Below are positions 1 to 9,134 of a DNA stretch of 64,000 nucleotides, piece after piece. Each line of letters begins with the position of its first letter. The stretch's first letter is position 1. The notes under the pieces are model-generated. The model did not search any database. It was given only the letters and a program-made list of their open reading frames with translations, and was not told the origin of the DNA. The position numbers were made by a program, and so were the translations under genes. This DNA is from Amycolatopsis oliviviridis (GTDB lineage: Bacteria > Actinomycetota > Actinomycetes > Mycobacteriales > Pseudonocardiaceae): positions 558,001 through 622,000 of the forward strand of contig NZ_BNAY01000002.1 of the NCBI RefSeq assembly GCF_014654365.1. Direction: 5' to 3'.

Positions 1-1
1 G

Positions 2-868
2 ATGGTCGGCTTCGTGTTCGTCGTGATCTGGATGGGAGGCGGTGGCAGCCCCATCGAGTTCTTCGGGGAGCGGCTGACGATCGAAGCCGGCACCGCCGGG
101 CTGTGGACGGTGCCGATCGCGCTGGTCACGCTCGTCGTCATCGCCTACGTCCTCGCCGGTTTCACGAAGCTCTTCCAGCACAGCGCGATCTCGCTACTGG
201 GCCCGTCGGCCGCCGAACGCGTCGCCGCGGCCGAGGTCCGGGCGAACCACTTCGCACAGCGCAACCGGCTGGCCCGCGAACTGCACGACTCCATCGGCCA
301 CACGCTGACGACGTCGACCATCCAGGCCGCCGCGGCCGCCGAAATGGTCGATTCGGAACCCCAACTGGTGCGCCGCGCGCTGGGCACGATCGAGGAATCG
401 TCCAGGGCTGCACTCGAAGACCTCGACCACGTACTCGGCCTGCTGCGGGACGACCGGTCCTCCCGTGAGCCCGAACGACGGCTCCTCGAAGCCGGGACGC
501 TGGCCGAACGGGCCCGCGCGGGCGGCGCGGTGATCGACTACGAACTGACCGGGCCCGCCGCCGAACTGCCCGCGACGCTTTCGCGGGAGGCGTACCGGAT
601 CGTCCAAGAAGGACTGACGAACGCGTTGCGGCACGCCCATCCCGGCCCGGTGACCGTGCGGGTCGCGGTACTCGCCGACGCGCTGCGGATCGAGATCGTG
701 AACCCGCTCGTGGACCATGCGGTCGCGTCCGGCCGCGGCGGCAACGGGCTGCCGGGGCTGACCGAACGCGTCGAGGCGCTGCGCGGCGAGCTCATCGCGG
801 GTCCCGCCGTCGACGGGGAACCGCTGTGGCGGCTGGTGACCACGATCCCGCTACGGTCGCGATCATGA
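2..868 (+). CDS. Two-component sensor histidine kinase, NarL/DesK type (5' end outside window)
   Basis: Membrane sensor kinase that would phosphorylate the response regulator encoded next. The visible 288 residues show a hydrophobic segment at about 35-58, then a HisKA_3 dimerisation helix with H-box RELHDSIGH (His about residue 95). The HATPase_c domain has an N-box (EGLTNALRHAH, about 205-215) and a G-box (GRGGNGLPGLTERV, about 242-255). The reading frame is open to the window edge, so upstream membrane helices and the true start are missing. Its TGA overlaps the ATG of the regulator gene (ATGA), typical of coupled kinase/regulator pairs. The signal sensed cannot be told. Confidence 0.9.
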   Translation: MVGFVFVVIWMGGGGSPIEFFGERLTIEAGTAGLWTVPIALVTLVVIAYVLAGFTKLFQHSAISLLGPSAAERVAAAEVRANHFAQRNRLARELHDSIGHTLTTSTIQAAAAAEMVDSEPQLVRRALGTIEESSRAALEDLDHVLGLLRDDRSSREPERRLLEAGTLAERARAGGAVIDYELTGPAAELPATLSREAYRIVQEGLTNALRHAHPGPVTVRVAVLADALRIEIVNPLVDHAVASGRGGNGLPGLTERVEALRGELIAGPAVDGEPLWRLVTTIPLRSRS

Positions 869-1524
869 CCCTGCGAGTCCTGATCGTCGACGACGAACCG
901 TTGCTGCGCGCCGGATTGCGCTCGCTGCTGGACAACCAGCCCGATCTGACCGTGGTCGGTGAGGCGGGCGACGGCGGCGAGGTGGTCGATCTGGTGCGGC
1001 GGGTGAACCCCGACGTGGTCCTGATGGACGTCCGGATGCCCGGGGTGGACGGGATCGAGGCGACCCGGCGGGTGCTGGCGGAGATCCCCGAGCCGCCGAA
1101 GGTGCTCGTGATCACGACGTTCGACAACGACGACTACGTCTACGACGCACTGCTGGCCGGGGCGAGCGGTTTCCTGTTGAAGCGGGCGCGCAAGGAAGAG
1201 TTCGCGCACGCCATCCGGACCATCGCCGCCGGGGAGACGCTGCTGTTCCCCGACGCCATCCGGCGGATGGTCACCGCGCGCCCGGCCCCGTCCGGCCTGG
1301 CGCCCCGGCCTTCTTCGCTGACGAAACGGGAAACGGAGGTACTCCGGCTCATCGCCACCGGGAAGTCCAATGTGGACATAGCGGCCGATCTGGTCATCAG
1401 TCTCGAAACCGTCAAAACCCACGTGGGCAACATCTTCGGCAAACTGGGCGCGGCCAACCGCAGTCAGGCGGTGGTGTTCGCTTACGAGACAGGCATCGTC
1501 GCACCGGGTCACAGCCTGCGCTAG
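865..1524 (+). CDS. NarL/LuxR-family response regulator
   Basis: DNA-binding response regulator of 219 residues, partner of the kinase upstream. The receiver domain (1-120) has the acidic pair D9-D10, phospho-acceptor Asp near residue 55 (VVLMDVRMPG) and conserved Lys in GFLLKRA. The C-terminal LuxR helix-turn-helix reads LTKRETEVLRLIATGKSN, then TVKTHVGNIFGKL. I chose the ATG at 865, 13 codons inside the longest open frame, because it overlaps the kinase stop by four bases and the protein then begins MTLRVLIVDDEP, as in the family. Targets are unknown; the alkaline phosphatase gene lies downstream but nothing shows a direct link. Confidence 0.93.
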   Translation: MTLRVLIVDDEPLLRAGLRSLLDNQPDLTVVGEAGDGGEVVDLVRRVNPDVVLMDVRMPGVDGIEATRRVLAEIPEPPKVLVITTFDNDDYVYDALLAGASGFLLKRARKEEFAHAIRTIAAGETLLFPDAIRRMVTARPAPSGLAPRPSSLTKRETEVLRLIATGKSNVDIAADLVISLETVKTHVGNIFGKLGAANRSQAVVFAYETGIVAPGHSLR

Positions 1525-1536
1525 CGGACCTCCGCT

Positions 1537-1558
1537 GTTCTTCCCGTGTTAACCCGAA
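1537..1558 (+). promoter_or_regulatory. Candidate PHO box (PhoP direct repeats) upstream of alkaline phosphatase
   Basis: Two 7-base units, GTTCTTC and GTTAACC, start exactly 11 bases apart (1537 and 1548), the periodicity of actinobacterial PhoP direct repeats (consensus unit GTTCACC). They lie about 75 bases before the phosphatase start. Matches are 5/7 and 6/7, so this is suggestive only. Confidence 0.35.
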
Positions 1559-1631
1559 AACCCCCGGCCGCACACATGCGCGGTGACTAATGGGACTGCC
1601 CTGACCCCCAGGTATCCCAAGGAGATTTTCG

Positions 1632-3017
1632 ATGGCTTCGCTGTTCACCGGACGGCGCAAATGGCTCGCGGGCGGGGCGCTCGGCGTCACGCTCATCGCG
1701 CTGGCGCCCGCCGCGCTCGCCGCCGGCGACGACGCCCGCCTCGCGTCCGCGCAGGGTGACCGCACCCAGGACGTGCGCGCCGCGATCAAGGGCGGCAGCG
1801 CCCGCAACGTCATCCTGTTCATCGGCGACGGCATGGGCCAGTCCGAGATCACGTCGGCGCGCAACTACGAACGCGGCGCGGCCGGGCGGCTCGCGATGGA
1901 CGGCCTCCCGCTCACCGGCGACTACACGACGTACGCGGTCGAGAAGAACAACCCGTCGAAGCCCGACTACGTGACCGACTCGGCCGCCTCCGGCACCGGC
2001 TGGGCCACCGGCGTGAAGACCTACAACGGCGCGATCTCCGTCGACCCGTACGGCAACGCCGTCCCGTCGATCCTCGAAATCGCCAAGCGTTCGGGCCTGC
2101 GCACCGGCGACGTCACCACGGCCGAGGTCCAGGACGCCACCCCCGCGGTGCTCGGCTCGCATGTCGTCAACCGCGACTGCAAGGGTCCCGACGAGACCAG
2201 CAAGAAGTGCGCGGTCAACGCCAAGGAGAACGGCGGCGCCGGTTCCATCGCCGAGCAGCTGGTCCAGACCAAGCCGGACGTCCTGCTCGGCGGCGGTGCG
2301 AAGTACTTCGACCAGAAGGTCAAGGCCGGGAAGTTCGCCGGCAAGACCGTGCTGGACCAGGCGAAGTCCGCCGGCTACCAGGTGGTGAACACCGCGGCCG
2401 ACCTCGACGCGGCCAAGCCCGGCAAGCCGCTGCTCGGCCTGTTCGCCGCCGGCAACCTGCCGGTCAACTGGACCGGCCCGGCCGCGAAGCAGGGCGGCAC
2501 CCCGCCGACCCGCTGCACGCCGAACCCCGCGCTGCCCAAGACCCAGCCGAAGCTGGCCGACCAGACCCGCAAGGCGATCTCGCTGCTCGACGATCGCCGC
2601 AAGGACAAGGGTTTCTTCCTCCAGGTCGAGGGCGCGAGCATCGACAAGCAGGACCACGCCGCCGACCCGTGCGGCCAGATCGGTGAGACGATCGACTTCG
2701 ACCAGGCCGTCGCGGCCGGGCTCGCGTACGCGCGCAGCAACCCCGACACCCTGGTGATCGTCACCGGCGACCACGGCCACACCAGCCAGATCATCGGCAA
2801 CGGCACCGTCAGCCCCGGCCAGACCGCGACCCTGATCACCAACGAGGGCGCGAGCATGACCATCAACTACGGCACCGGCCTGCCCGGCTCGTCGCAGGAC
2901 CACACCGGCACGCAGATCCGCGTCGCGGGTTACGGGCCGCAGGCGGCGAACGTCGTCGGCCTGACCAACCAGACCGACCTCTTCGACACCCTGAAGCGCG
3001 CTCTGCGGCTGCGCTGA
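1632..3017 (+). CDS. phoA: Secreted alkaline phosphatase
   Basis: Metal-dependent phosphomonoesterase, 461 residues, exported to release phosphate from organic esters. The N-terminus MASLFTGRRKWLAGG followed by a hydrophobic stretch ending AALAAG looks like a Tat-type or Sec signal peptide. Family motifs are visible: metal-binding LFIGDGMGQSE (about 60), the active-site serine motif VTDSAASGTGWATG (about 115) and HAADPCGQIGET plus VTGDHGHTSQ in the C-terminal half for zinc/magnesium ligands. SD AAGGAG sits 8 bases before the ATG. It is followed by a perfect inverted repeat (terminator) and may be phosphate-controlled (PHO box upstream). The symbol is by family. Confidence 0.9.
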   Translation: MASLFTGRRKWLAGGALGVTLIALAPAALAAGDDARLASAQGDRTQDVRAAIKGGSARNVILFIGDGMGQSEITSARNYERGAAGRLAMDGLPLTGDYTTYAVEKNNPSKPDYVTDSAASGTGWATGVKTYNGAISVDPYGNAVPSILEIAKRSGLRTGDVTTAEVQDATPAVLGSHVVNRDCKGPDETSKKCAVNAKENGGAGSIAEQLVQTKPDVLLGGGAKYFDQKVKAGKFAGKTVLDQAKSAGYQVVNTAADLDAAKPGKPLLGLFAAGNLPVNWTGPAAKQGGTPPTRCTPNPALPKTQPKLADQTRKAISLLDDRRKDKGFFLQVEGASIDKQDHAADPCGQIGETIDFDQAVAAGLAYARSNPDTLVIVTGDHGHTSQIIGNGTVSPGQTATLITNEGASMTINYGTGLPGSSQDHTGTQIRVAGYGPQAANVVGLTNQTDLFDTLKRALRLR

Positions 3018-3032
3018 CCGGTTTCGGAAAGG

Positions 3033-3069
3033 TGGGGTAGACCCCAGTGAGGGGTGGGGGTCTACCCCA
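3033..3069 (+). terminator. Inverted repeat, probable terminator of the phosphatase gene
   Basis: Perfect 13-bp arms (TGGGGTAGACCCC at 3033-3045 and its complement at 3057-3069) around an 11-base loop, starting 16 bases after the stop. There is no U-tract, as is common in high-GC terminators. Confidence 0.6.
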
Positions 3070-3072
3070 TGG

Positions 3073-3120
3073 CCCCCTGGCTTCGGCCTCCCTAGCTTGG
3101 GAGGTACCGAAACCAGGGGG
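3073..3120 (+). promoter_or_regulatory. Interrupted palindrome spanning the ribosome-binding site of the serine hydrolase
   Basis: Three nested paired blocks: CCCCCTGG/CCAGGGGG (3073-3080 and 3113-3120), TTCGG/CCGAA and CCTCCC/GGGAGG (3087-3092 and 3099-3104) around TAGCTT. The 3' outer arm contains the AGGGGG ribosome-binding site of the gene starting at 3127. TAGCTT in the centre also fits a -10 hexamer. It could be an operator around the -10 or an mRNA hairpin hiding the SD. Confidence 0.5.
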
Positions 3121-3126
3121 TATTTC

Positions 3127-4242
3127 ATGCGAAAGTCCTTACCCGGCAAGAAGATCATCGCTGTCGGTTCGCTGGTCGCGCTGCTCGCGGCCACCACCGC
3201 CACACCGGCGCTCGCGGTGACCGGGTCTCATCACGACGTCGACAGAGCGCTGAAGACGCTGGTTCAGGACGGTGTTCCCGGCGCGCAGGCGACGGTGACG
3301 AGCGCGTCCGGGCGGACGTGGTCGGAACGCGAGGGCGTCGGGAACGTCGAGACTCAGGCGCCGTTCCCGCACGGCCCGAAGTTCCGGGCGGCCAGTGTCA
3401 CCAAGACCTTCGTCGCCGTCGTGGTGCTGCAGCTGGTCGCCGAGGGGAAGGTCCGGCTGGACACGCCGATCGACCGGTATCTGCCCGGCCTCGTGCGCGG
3501 CAACGGCAACGACGGCACCAGGATCACCGTCCGGCAGCTGCTCCAGCACACCAGCGGCCTCTACAACTACGTCCGCGATCTCGACATCGACGCGTGGCGG
3601 CATCGCGGCGCCGAACCCGAAGAGCTGGTGGCGATCGGCCTCGCGCATCCGCCGGAGTTCGAGCCGGGCGCGAAGTGGTCCTACTCCAACACGAACTACG
3701 TCATCGCCGGGATGCTCATCGAGAAGCTCACCGGCCGCTCCGTTTCCACCGAGATCCGGAGCAGGATCGCCAAGCCGCTCGGCCTGCGCGACACCTACCT
3801 GCCGCTGCGAGGCGACGAGAGCCTGCCGCTGCCGCACGCCAGGGGTTACGCGCCGGGTCTCGTCGACTTCACCGAACTGGACCCGTCCGCGGCCGGTGCT
3901 TCCGGCGGGCTCGTCTCGACCGGCGAGGACCTGAACCGCTTCTACGGGGCGCTCGTCGACGGCCGTCTCCTGCCGCGGCCCCAGCTGGCGGAGATGCAGC
4001 GGACCGTCCCGGCGAACCTGGGCATTCCCGGTGCCGGGTACGGGCTCGGGATCGGGTCGGTCCCGCTGTCCTGTGGCGGGACTTTCTGGGGCCACGGCGG
4101 GAACCTCGTCGGGTTCTCGAACATCTCGGGCGCCGTCCCCCATGGGAAGCGGGTGAACGTCATGGCCAACATGGACCCGCTGCCGGAGGGGGCGTCGGCC
4201 CATCTCGCCGCCGCCGTCGACACGGCGTTCTGCGCGCGCTAA
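3127..4242 (+). CDS. Secreted serine hydrolase, beta-lactamase / D-Ala-D-Ala carboxypeptidase family
   Basis: Penicillin-binding-protein-like serine hydrolase of 371 residues. It has a signal peptide (MRKSLPGKK, hydrophobic core, cleavage near ALA at about 30), the nucleophile motif SVTK (S90-K93), the second motif YSN in WSYSNTNY and a third motif HGG in FWGHGGNLVG. It probably acts on peptidoglycan peptides or a related acyl/amide substrate; true beta-lactamase activity is not implied. I chose the ATG at 3127 (10 codons inside the open frame) because AGGGGG precedes it and the signal peptide starts there. Its TAA shares bases with the stop of the convergent flavoprotein gene. Confidence 0.88.
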   Translation: MRKSLPGKKIIAVGSLVALLAATTATPALAVTGSHHDVDRALKTLVQDGVPGAQATVTSASGRTWSEREGVGNVETQAPFPHGPKFRAASVTKTFVAVVVLQLVAEGKVRLDTPIDRYLPGLVRGNGNDGTRITVRQLLQHTSGLYNYVRDLDIDAWRHRGAEPEELVAIGLAHPPEFEPGAKWSYSNTNYVIAGMLIEKLTGRSVSTEIRSRIAKPLGLRDTYLPLRGDESLPLPHARGYAPGLVDFTELDPSAAGASGGLVSTGEDLNRFYGALVDGRLLPRPQLAEMQRTVPANLGIPGAGYGLGIGSVPLSCGGTFWGHGGNLVGFSNISGAVPHGKRVNVMANMDPLPEGASAHLAAAVDTAFCAR

Positions 4243-4784
4243 ACCGCCGGAAGCAGGTCCAGCACGGAGGTCCAGGACGTGTCGGGGGTGAGCCTCGTGG
4301 TGGTGACACCCGCCGATTCCAGGGTGTCCAGGTGCCGCCGCCACGCCGGGTGGTGCACCCGCGTGTCCAGGTGCCGCCGCCACGCCGGGTGGTGCACCCG
4401 CGTGTCCTGGATCTGGTAGCCCAGCACGATGGTGATTCCCGGCGTGCCGAGGACGTCGCCGAGCAGGGTCAGCGCCTGGTTGTCGGCGATGCCCAGGGCC
4501 AGTTTCGCCACGGAGTTCGCGGACGCGGGCGCGAACAGGAACACCGAGGGATCCGGATGCGGCCGGGGTTCGCCCGGCAGCCGGGAGGTGCTGCGGACCG
4601 GCAGCCCGGTGCACGCTTCGAGGTCACCGATCCCGCCGGTCTTCTCCAGCCAGCGGGCCGCGGTCGGGGTCAGCGTGATCGCGAGTTCCCAGCCGCGGTC
4701 CGCGGCCGGTTTCGCGAGCTGCGCGGCGAACCGGGTGTCCAGTCCGCCGCACGAGCTCGCGACCAGGCCGAGGACCCGGCTCAC
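4239..4784 (-). CDS. Flavoprotein (phosphopantothenoylcysteine decarboxylase-like), with internal duplication
   Basis: A 181-residue Rossmann-like flavoprotein resembling the CoaC/dopa flavin fold: N-terminal VLGLVASSCGG, a middle segment FLFAPASANSVAKLALGIADNQ corresponding to the flavin/active-site PASANT loop. Its substrate is unknown; a separate full coaBC is at 14.2-15.4 kb, so it is not the main CoA enzyme. The GTG at 4784 overlaps the rsmB stop (GTGA), giving translational coupling. A perfect 39-bp tandem duplication (4324-4401) repeats the 13 residues TRVHHPAWRRHLD in frame, at about 128-153. Confidence 0.8.
   Translation of the reverse strand: MSRVLGLVASSCGGLDTRFAAQLAKPAADRGWELAITLTPTAARWLEKTGGIGDLEACTGLPVRSTSRLPGEPRPHPDPSVFLFAPASANSVAKLALGIADNQALTLLGDVLGTPGITIVLGYQIQDTRVHHPAWRRHLDTRVHHPAWRRHLDTLESAGVTTTRLTPDTSWTSVLDLLPAV
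4324..4407. repeat. Perfect 39-bp tandem duplication inside the flavoprotein gene
   Basis: Two identical 39-base units (4324-4362 and 4363-4401) followed by the first six bases of a third. The unit is a multiple of three, so the frame is kept and 13 residues are duplicated. Exact identity suggests a recent slippage or recombination event. Confidence 0.95.
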
Positions 4785-6217
4785 CCGGCGGAGTCCGGCT
4801 TCCGCAGGACGGCGCAGAACATCGCGTCCGTGCCGTGCCGGTGCGGCCACAGCTGGACGTACGGGCCGTTGCCGAGCTGCGGGACGCCGGGGAAGAACTC
4901 CCGCGCGTCGACGATCTCGGCTTTCGCGCGGCGCGCGGTCTCCCCCACGACGCCTTCGGTCTCGGCCAGATGCGGCGAGCAGACGACGTAGGTGACGATG
5001 CCGCCGGGGCGGACCAGGTCCAGCGCCGCGGTGATCAGCTGGCCCTGCAGTTTCGTCAGGTCCGAGATGTCACTGGGCTGACGGCGCCAGCGCGCCTCCG
5101 GGCGGCGGCGCAGCGAGCCGAGACCACTGCACGGCGCGTCGACCAGGACGCGGTCGTAGCCGGGTTCGAGGCCGGTCTCGCGGCCGTCGGCGACGTGGAC
5201 GGTCACCGGAAGGCCCTGGACGGCGTTATCGATCAGCTTCGCGCGGTGCGGCGCCTTCTCGACGGCGTCGACGGTCGCGCCGCTGATCGACGCCAGCGCG
5301 CCCAGCAGCGCGGCCTTGCCGCCCGGACCGGCGCACAGGTCGAGCCAGCGCTCGTCGGAGCCGGTGAGCGGGACCTTCGTGACGGCGACCGCGCACAGCT
5401 GGCTGCCCTCGTCCTGGACCGCGGCCAGCTTCTCCTTGATCGGCTCGATGTCGCCGGGGTCGCCGGAGCCCGCGGGCAGCCGGACGCCGTAGGGCGAGTA
5501 CGGGGCGACGTCGCCGCCGGTGATGGCGGCCAGTTCGTCGGCGCTGATCTCGCCGGGCCGGGCGACCAAGTGCACGTCGGGGCGGTCGTCGTCGGCTTCG
5601 AGCGCCGCCTTCAGATCGGTTCCCTTGTCCCCCAGCGCTTCCGCGAACGAACGCGCGACCCAGCGGGGGTGCGCGGTCCGCAGCGCGTAGGCGCCGATCG
5701 GGTCGGCGGCCTCGTCCGGGGCCAGCTCGTTCAGCCAGGTCTCTTCGTCCTTTTCGGACACCGAGCGCAGCACGGCGTTCACGAAACCCGCGATCCAGGA
5801 ACCGACTTCGGCGCGAACGAGGTCCACAGTGGACCCGACGGCCGCGTGCTGGGGGATGCGGGTACGCAGCAGCTGGTACGCGCCGAGCCGCAGCCCGTCC
5901 AGCACGATGGCGTCGACCTTCTCCAGCGGGCGGTCCAGGCAGGCCGCGATGACCGCGTCCAGCATGCCGACCGCGCGGCAGGTCCCGTAGGTCAGTTCGG
6001 TGGCCAGCGCCGCGTCGCGACCGGAGATCCGGCGGTTGCGCAGCAGCTGCGGCAGCACCAGGTTCGCGTACGCGTCGTCTTCCCGTACCGCGCGCAGAAC
6101 ATCGAAGGCGACCTGACGAGCCGGATCGATCTGCGGCGGGCGGCTGGGCCCTTCCTTGCGCGGGCCGGGACGGCCTCGCTCCGGCCTCGACGGCCGGCGT
6201 TCCCTACGCTCGTTCAC
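4781..6217 (-). CDS. rsmB: 16S rRNA m5C967 methyltransferase
   Basis: RsmB/Fmu-type SAM-dependent rRNA (cytosine-5) methyltransferase, 478 residues. After a basic Arg/Pro-rich N-terminus, residues about 30-170 form the NusB-like RNA-binding domain ([20 protein letters not shown]). The C-terminal Rossmann domain carries [16 protein letters not shown] (SAM motif I) and the catalytic cysteine motif [18 protein letters not shown]; the second cysteine is in YVVCSPH. The start is a GTG at 6217 overlapping the fmt stop (GTGA). The fmt-rsmB order matches mycobacteria. Downstream it is coupled to the flavoprotein gene. Confidence 0.94.
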   Translation of the reverse strand: MNERRERRPSRPERGRPGPRKEGPSRPPQIDPARQVAFDVLRAVREDDAYANLVLPQLLRNRRISGRDAALATELTYGTCRAVGMLDAVIAACLDRPLEKVDAIVLDGLRLGAYQLLRTRIPQHAAVGSTVDLVRAEVGSWIAGFVNAVLRSVSEKDEETWLNELAPDEAADPIGAYALRTAHPRWVARSFAEALGDKGTDLKAALEADDDRPDVHLVARPGEISADELAAITGGDVAPYSPYGVRLPAGSGDPGDIEPIKEKLAAVQDEGSQLCAVAVTKVPLTGSDERWLDLCAGPGGKAALLGALASISGATVDAVEKAPHRAKLIDNAVQGLPVTVHVADGRETGLEPGYDRVLVDAPCSGLGSLRRRPEARWRRQPSDISDLTKLQGQLITAALDLVRPGGIVTYVVCSPHLAETEGVVGETARRAKAEIVDAREFFPGVPQLGNGPYVQLWPHRHGTDAMFCAVLRKPDSAG

Positions 6218-7140
6218 TGCAGGCGCTCTCCTTGTTCGATCCTCGTACCGCGCGCCCAGTCGGTGGCCGCCATCCGCTTCTTCCCCTGCGCCTGCACCTC
6301 ACCCAGCCGCACCGGCTTCGACGCCGTGCCGACCAGGACCCGCTTGCGTTCCACGACGAGTTCGCCCGGCGGCGGCCCTGGCTCGTCGACGACCGTCACC
6401 GCGCCGAGCTTCAGCCGCTCGCCCCGGAACTCCGCCCACGCGCCCGGTTCCGGGCTGACCGCGCGGATCTGCCGGTCGACCGCGGCGGCCGGGTCGGCGA
6501 ACGAGACGCGCGCGTCCTCGACGGTCACCTTGGGCGCGTAGCTCACGCCGTCACCGGTCTGCTCGACCGCGCGCAGCGTGCCGTCGGCGATCCCGTCCAT
6601 CGTGGACACGAGCAGCTTCGCCCCGGACTCCGCCAGCCTGCCGAGCAGCTCCCCGGCGGTGTCCCCGGCGGCGATCTGCTCGGTGATCACGCCATAGACC
6701 GGGCCCGCGTCGAGTTCCTTGACGATGCGGAACGTCGACGCGCCGGTGATCTCGTCCCCGGCGCGGATCGCGGCCTGGACCGGCGCGGCGCCGCGCCACG
6801 CGGGCAGCAGCGAGAAGTGCAGGTTGACCCAGCCGTGCACCGGGATGTCCAGCGCGGCCTGGGGCAGCAGCGCCCCGTACGCGACCACCGGGCACGCGTC
6901 CGGCGCCAGCTCCGCGAGCCGGGCGAGGAACGCGGGGTCGCTCGCCTTCGGCGGGGTCAGCACCTCGATCCCGTGCTCGTCGGCCAGCGCGCCGATCGGG
7001 GACCGGACGACCCGGCGGCCGCGGCCCGCCTGCGCGTCCGGACGGGTGACCACGGCCACGACCTCGTGCTCTTCGGACGCGAGGAGCGCGCGCAGCGACG
7101 GGACGGCGGGTTCTGGGGTACCGGCGAAGACCAGGCGCAT
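6214..7140 (-). CDS. fmt: Methionyl-tRNA formyltransferase
   Basis: Transfers a formyl group from 10-formyl-tetrahydrofolate to initiator Met-tRNA, 308 residues. The N-terminal formyltransferase domain begins [16 protein letters not shown] and contains the active-site stretch [17 protein letters not shown] with GASTFRI following. The C-terminal OB-like tRNA-binding domain starts around residue 205. The ATG at 7140 was chosen over the long upstream open frame because it gives the canonical N-terminus. First gene of an fmt-rsmB-flavoprotein operon joined by 4-base overlaps. Confidence 0.95.
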   Translation of the reverse strand: MRLVFAGTPEPAVPSLRALLASEEHEVVAVVTRPDAQAGRGRRVVRSPIGALADEHGIEVLTPPKASDPAFLARLAELAPDACPVVAYGALLPQAALDIPVHGWVNLHFSLLPAWRGAAPVQAAIRAGDEITGASTFRIVKELDAGPVYGVITEQIAAGDTAGELLGRLAESGAKLLVSTMDGIADGTLRAVEQTGDGVSYAPKVTVEDARVSFADPAAAVDRQIRAVSPEPGAWAEFRGERLKLGAVTVVDEPGPPPGELVVERKRVLVGTASKPVRLGEVQAQGKKRMAATDWARGTRIEQGERLQ

Positions 7141-7249
7141 CAACGCACCTCCACCGGGGGGACGGGTACCTCTGACTGGGCGAACATCGTTGCTCAGTCT
7201 AGAAGGGCCCCACTCCCCCGGCGCGATCGCTCTCCCCGTGCGGTCTGGT

Positions 7250-7310
7250 GGCTGCAATGAAGGGGCCTTTCATAGCAAATTTTGCTATGAAAGGCCCCTT
7301 CATTGCAGCC
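7250..7310. repeat. 61-bp perfect palindrome (family 1 element) between ggt and fmt
   Basis: Perfect 30-bp arms around a single central base, ending 9 bases before the ggt stop codon (minus strand reading). Each arm contains the near-palindromic core TGAAGGGGCCTTTCA, so it is a palindrome made of palindromes. It would fold into a very stable hairpin after ggt and is a likely bidirectional terminator. Related elements occur at least six more times in the window. Confidence 0.9.
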
Positions 7311-7319
7311 GCGAAGGGC

Positions 7320-9134
7320 CTATCCGCGTGGCCAGGGCAGCACGACGGCCGCCGAGCCGCCGCCCCGCCGCGTGGGTTCGGCCGCGGCGAGCCACCGGCC
7401 GTCCCGCAGCCGCTCGACGCCGGTCGCGGCCCCGATCTCCGCGGGCGCCGTCGAGAAGCCCTGCTGCTTGGCCCTGAGGATCGCGAGCACGTCGGTCTGG
7501 TCGAGGAACGCCTGCTCGACCTGCGCGGCCGCCGAGTTGCGCTGCGAGACGCGCGGTTCGGCGATCGCATCGACCAGCTTCAGGCCACGATCGATACGGC
7601 CGGTGAGGACCTGCAGCACGGTGGTGATGATCGACGCGCCACCGGGCGAGCCGACAGCCAGGAACGGCTTGCCGTCGTCGAGCACGATGGTCGGCGCCAT
7701 CGACGACCGCGGCCGCTTGGCCGGGCCCGGCAGGTTCGGATCGGGCACGCCGGGCGTCACCGGGGTGAAGGAGAAGTCGGTCAGCTCGTTGTTGAGCAGG
7801 AACCCGCGGCCCGGTACGACGATGCCGCTCCCGCCCTCCTGCTCGATGGTCAGCGTGTACGCGACGACGTTGCCCCACTTGTCGGCGACGGTGAGGTGCG
7901 TGGTGTTCTCGCCCTCGTACGGCGTCGGGGCGGGGTTGGTCCCCGCCACGCACGCCGCCGGCTTGCGCGGATCGGCGGGCGCGACCGGGCTCACCCCCGC
8001 CTTCGCGGGGTCGATCAGGCACGCGCGGCTGTCGGCGAACTTCTGGCTGATCAGTTCCTTCGCCGGGACGTCGACGAAGGCCGGGTCACCGATCCACCGG
8101 TTGCGGTCGGCGAAGGCGTACCGCGTCGACTCCAGGAAGTAGTGCAGGTAGTCGGCCTTCTCCAGTTTGGACAGCTTCGTGTTCTCGAGGATGTTCAGCG
8201 CCTCGCCGACGGTCAGCCCGCCGGACGACGGCGCGGGCATCCCGTAGACGTCGAGGCCGCGATACCTGGTCTTGGTCGGCTTCCGCTCGACGACGCGGTA
8301 CTTCGCGAGGTCGGCGGCGGTCAGGTCACCCGGGCGGACCTTCAGCGTCGAAGCCGGGTCGACCGGCGGCTTCCGCACGGTGTCGACGACGTCCGTGCCG
8401 ATCGGGCCGCGGTAGAGCACGTCGGTGCCCTTCGCGGCGAGTTGCGCGTACGTCCCGGCGAGATCCGGGTTCTTGAACGTCGTGCCGACCGCGGGCGGCG
8501 CCCCGCCGGGCAGGTACAGCGACCGGGTCGACGGGAACGCCGAGAAGCGGGCGGCGTTGTTGGCGATCTGGGTGGTGAAGGTCTGGTCGACGGTGAACCC
8601 CTTGCGGGCGAGGTCTTCGGCGGGCTTGATCGCCTTCGCCAGCGACTTCGTCCCCCATTTGCGCAGGGCTTCCTGCCAGGTGGCGGGCGTGCCGGGCACG
8701 CCGACGCCCAGTCCGCTGGTGACGGCTTCGGCGAACGGGATCGCCTTGCCGTTCTCGACGAAGAGGTTCTCGTTCGCCGTCGACGGCGCGGTTTCGCGGC
8801 CGTCGAGGGTGTGCACCTTGCCGGTGCGCGCGTCGTAGTAGACGAAGAAGCCGCCACCGCCGAACCCAGCGGAGAACGGGTCGGTGACGCCCAGCGCGGC
8901 GGCGGTCGCGACGGCCGCGTCGACGGCGTTGCCGCCCTCGCGCAGGATCTTCGTGCCGATCGCGGTCGCGTCGGTGTCGATGCTCGAAACGGCACCCAGG
9001 TAGCCGACGGCGACCGGGGACTTGGACGTCGGTGGTGGTGCCGCTGCGGCGGTGCCCGGCGCGAGGGTGACGGCCAGGGTGGCGATCGCGGTGACTGCGG
9101 TGATGCGTACCGGAGTGCTTCTGTGCGCGGCCAT
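7320..9134 (-). CDS. ggt: Secreted gamma-glutamyltransferase
   Basis: Cleaves or transfers the gamma-glutamyl group of glutathione-like peptides; 604 residues made as an autoprocessed precursor. It has a signal peptide (MAAHRSTPVRITAVTAIATLA, ending ...GTAAAA), the large-subunit motif DGRETAPSTA and, near residue 408, the processing/nucleophile site NTTHLTVADKWGNVVAYT, where Thr begins the small subunit. GSGIVVPGRGFLLNNELTDF and SMAPTIV are typical small-subunit motifs. I chose the ATG at 9134 because it starts the signal peptide. In a mycothiol-making organism its substrates are probably extracellular peptides rather than own glutathione. Confidence 0.93.
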   Translation of the reverse strand: MAAHRSTPVRITAVTAIATLAVTLAPGTAAAAPPPTSKSPVAVGYLGAVSSIDTDATAIGTKILREGGNAVDAAVATAAALGVTDPFSAGFGGGGFFVYYDARTGKVHTLDGRETAPSTANENLFVENGKAIPFAEAVTSGLGVGVPGTPATWQEALRKWGTKSLAKAIKPAEDLARKGFTVDQTFTTQIANNAARFSAFPSTRSLYLPGGAPPAVGTTFKNPDLAGTYAQLAAKGTDVLYRGPIGTDVVDTVRKPPVDPASTLKVRPGDLTAADLAKYRVVERKPTKTRYRGLDVYGMPAPSSGGLTVGEALNILENTKLSKLEKADYLHYFLESTRYAFADRNRWIGDPAFVDVPAKELISQKFADSRACLIDPAKAGVSPVAPADPRKPAACVAGTNPAPTPYEGENTTHLTVADKWGNVVAYTLTIEQEGGSGIVVPGRGFLLNNELTDFSFTPVTPGVPDPNLPGPAKRPRSSMAPTIVLDDGKPFLAVGSPGGASIITTVLQVLTGRIDRGLKLVDAIAEPRVSQRNSAAAQVEQAFLDQTDVLAILRAKQQGFSTAPAEIGAATGVERLRDGRWLAAAEPTRRGGGSAAVVLPWPRG

